DNA of 64,000 nucleotides from Pseudomonas putida (GTDB taxonomy: Bacteria; Pseudomonadota; Gammaproteobacteria; Pseudomonadales; Pseudomonadaceae). Under the pieces are notes generated by a model. It did not search any database, was not told the origin of the DNA, and was given only the letters and a program-made list of their open reading frames with translations. Shown here piece by piece: positions 63,535 through 64,000 of the stretch. Each line of letters starts with the position of its first letter. The first letter of the stretch is position 1. Made by a program: the position numbers and the translations under genes. Where the stretch lies: positions 37,769-101,768 of the forward strand of contig NZ_MKZO01000021.1 of the NCBI RefSeq assembly GCF_001941965.1. Reading direction: 5' to 3'.

Positions 63535-63606
63535 GCTTGATGGTGTTCTCACGGGCCCTATGGCTGCATGGGTATCTATACATCTCTCAGTCCCATACTG
63601 AGTGCT

Positions 63607-63714
<108 letters not shown>

Positions 63715-64000
63715 TGTCCCGGCCTTCAGGAGGCTGAGTGGAGCGCTGATGGAGGGGGTGGAGGCCCATGGATGGGCCGGAAAGCGCCATAGGGCAGGAG
63801 CCCGTATGGCGCGGCCCCCGGAATCAGTGCGGAAGGAAGGGACCCGGAGCGAAGCGTAGGGCCGGATGCGGGCCGGTGTACGGATCACCCACATGGGTTA
63901 CAAAAAAGTGCACTCACATAGGTAACACTTGAAGTGTCACATAGCCATCAATGGCATCTCTTTCATCGATCCTCCCAAGGATGATTGGGCCGAAGATAAC

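Overview
The window is 64 kb of high-GC chromosomal DNA from a fluorescent Pseudomonas (P. fluorescens/putida complex by inference). The evidence is codon use, gene content (ahpC/ahpF, gor, galU, modABC, a csrA/rsm paralogue, GlxA- and AraC-type regulators, polyamine catabolism genes), and dense REP-type palindromes built on GTGGGAGCTGGCTTGCCAGC or GTGGGAGCGGGTTYACCCGC in many intergenic gaps. No plasmid, prophage or complete insertion sequence is visible. There are two tRNAs, Gln(UUG) and Leu(UAA).

Layout. 1-5.5 kb: tail of an FMN monooxygenase, an OsmC-YcaO fusion, a GH15 glucoamylase-like enzyme and two small proteins. 5.7-9.6 kb: a gamma-glutamyl-polyamine catabolism and uptake operon (PuuA-like, PotF/SpuD-like, PuuB-like). 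9.7-13.9 kb: an AraC regulator divergent from an exported three-gene operon (TorF-like porin, CocE/NonD hydrolase, DUF3237 protein). 14-17.4 kb: LysR divergent from GST and a luciferase-like oxidoreductase, then a LysE exporter. 17.7-19.8 kb: tRNA-Gln and an amidase. 20.4-22.1 kb: a visibly AT-richer island with a short PAAR protein, a DUF6402-like protein and two tandem paralogous membrane-anchored proteins; this is the best candidate for an undescribed system (a T6SS effector/immunity-like cassette). 22.2-26.4 kb: an APC-family antiporter and the carboxy(nor)spermidine pathway pair. 26.5-34.3 kb: a GlxA-type regulator, pirin, DUF1330, a RibB with a degenerate GTP-cyclohydrolase-II-like domain, and a four-gene polyamine-type ABC transporter; a palindromic operator upstream of ribB has a related copy upstream of the transporter. 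34.4-41.3 kb: ahpF, ahpC, gor, a 55-aa protein, galU and the TsdB/TsdA-like cytochromes. 41.5-46.3 kb: small proteins, a nitronate-monooxygenase-like enzyme and modABC behind a textbook ModE box. 46.7-50.0 kb: a csrA paralogue convergent with a histidine kinase/KaiC-like ATPase/response regulator operon. 50.2-54.5 kb: YoaK-like and BASS-family membrane proteins, tRNA-Leu, a His-rich tiny lipoprotein, a glycine-zipper protein and a HEAT/TPR protein. 54.6-61.2 kb: a hybrid kinase with degenerate receivers leading a ybhP-clsB-ybhN operon, and a second, convergent hybrid kinase. 61.2-64 kb: a yeast-type cytosine deaminase homologue, a DJ-1/PfpI protein, a CSS-domain sensor with no EAL output, and a compound hexanucleotide microsatellite followed by what may be the start of a mobile element.

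Functional themes are polyamine metabolism (uptake, glutamylation, synthesis, antiport), peroxide and thiol defence (OxyR-like site, AhpC/AhpF, Gor), molybdate uptake under ModE, and two-component/KaiC/CsrA signalling. All functional names rest on motif and family recognition by eye; no database search was run.
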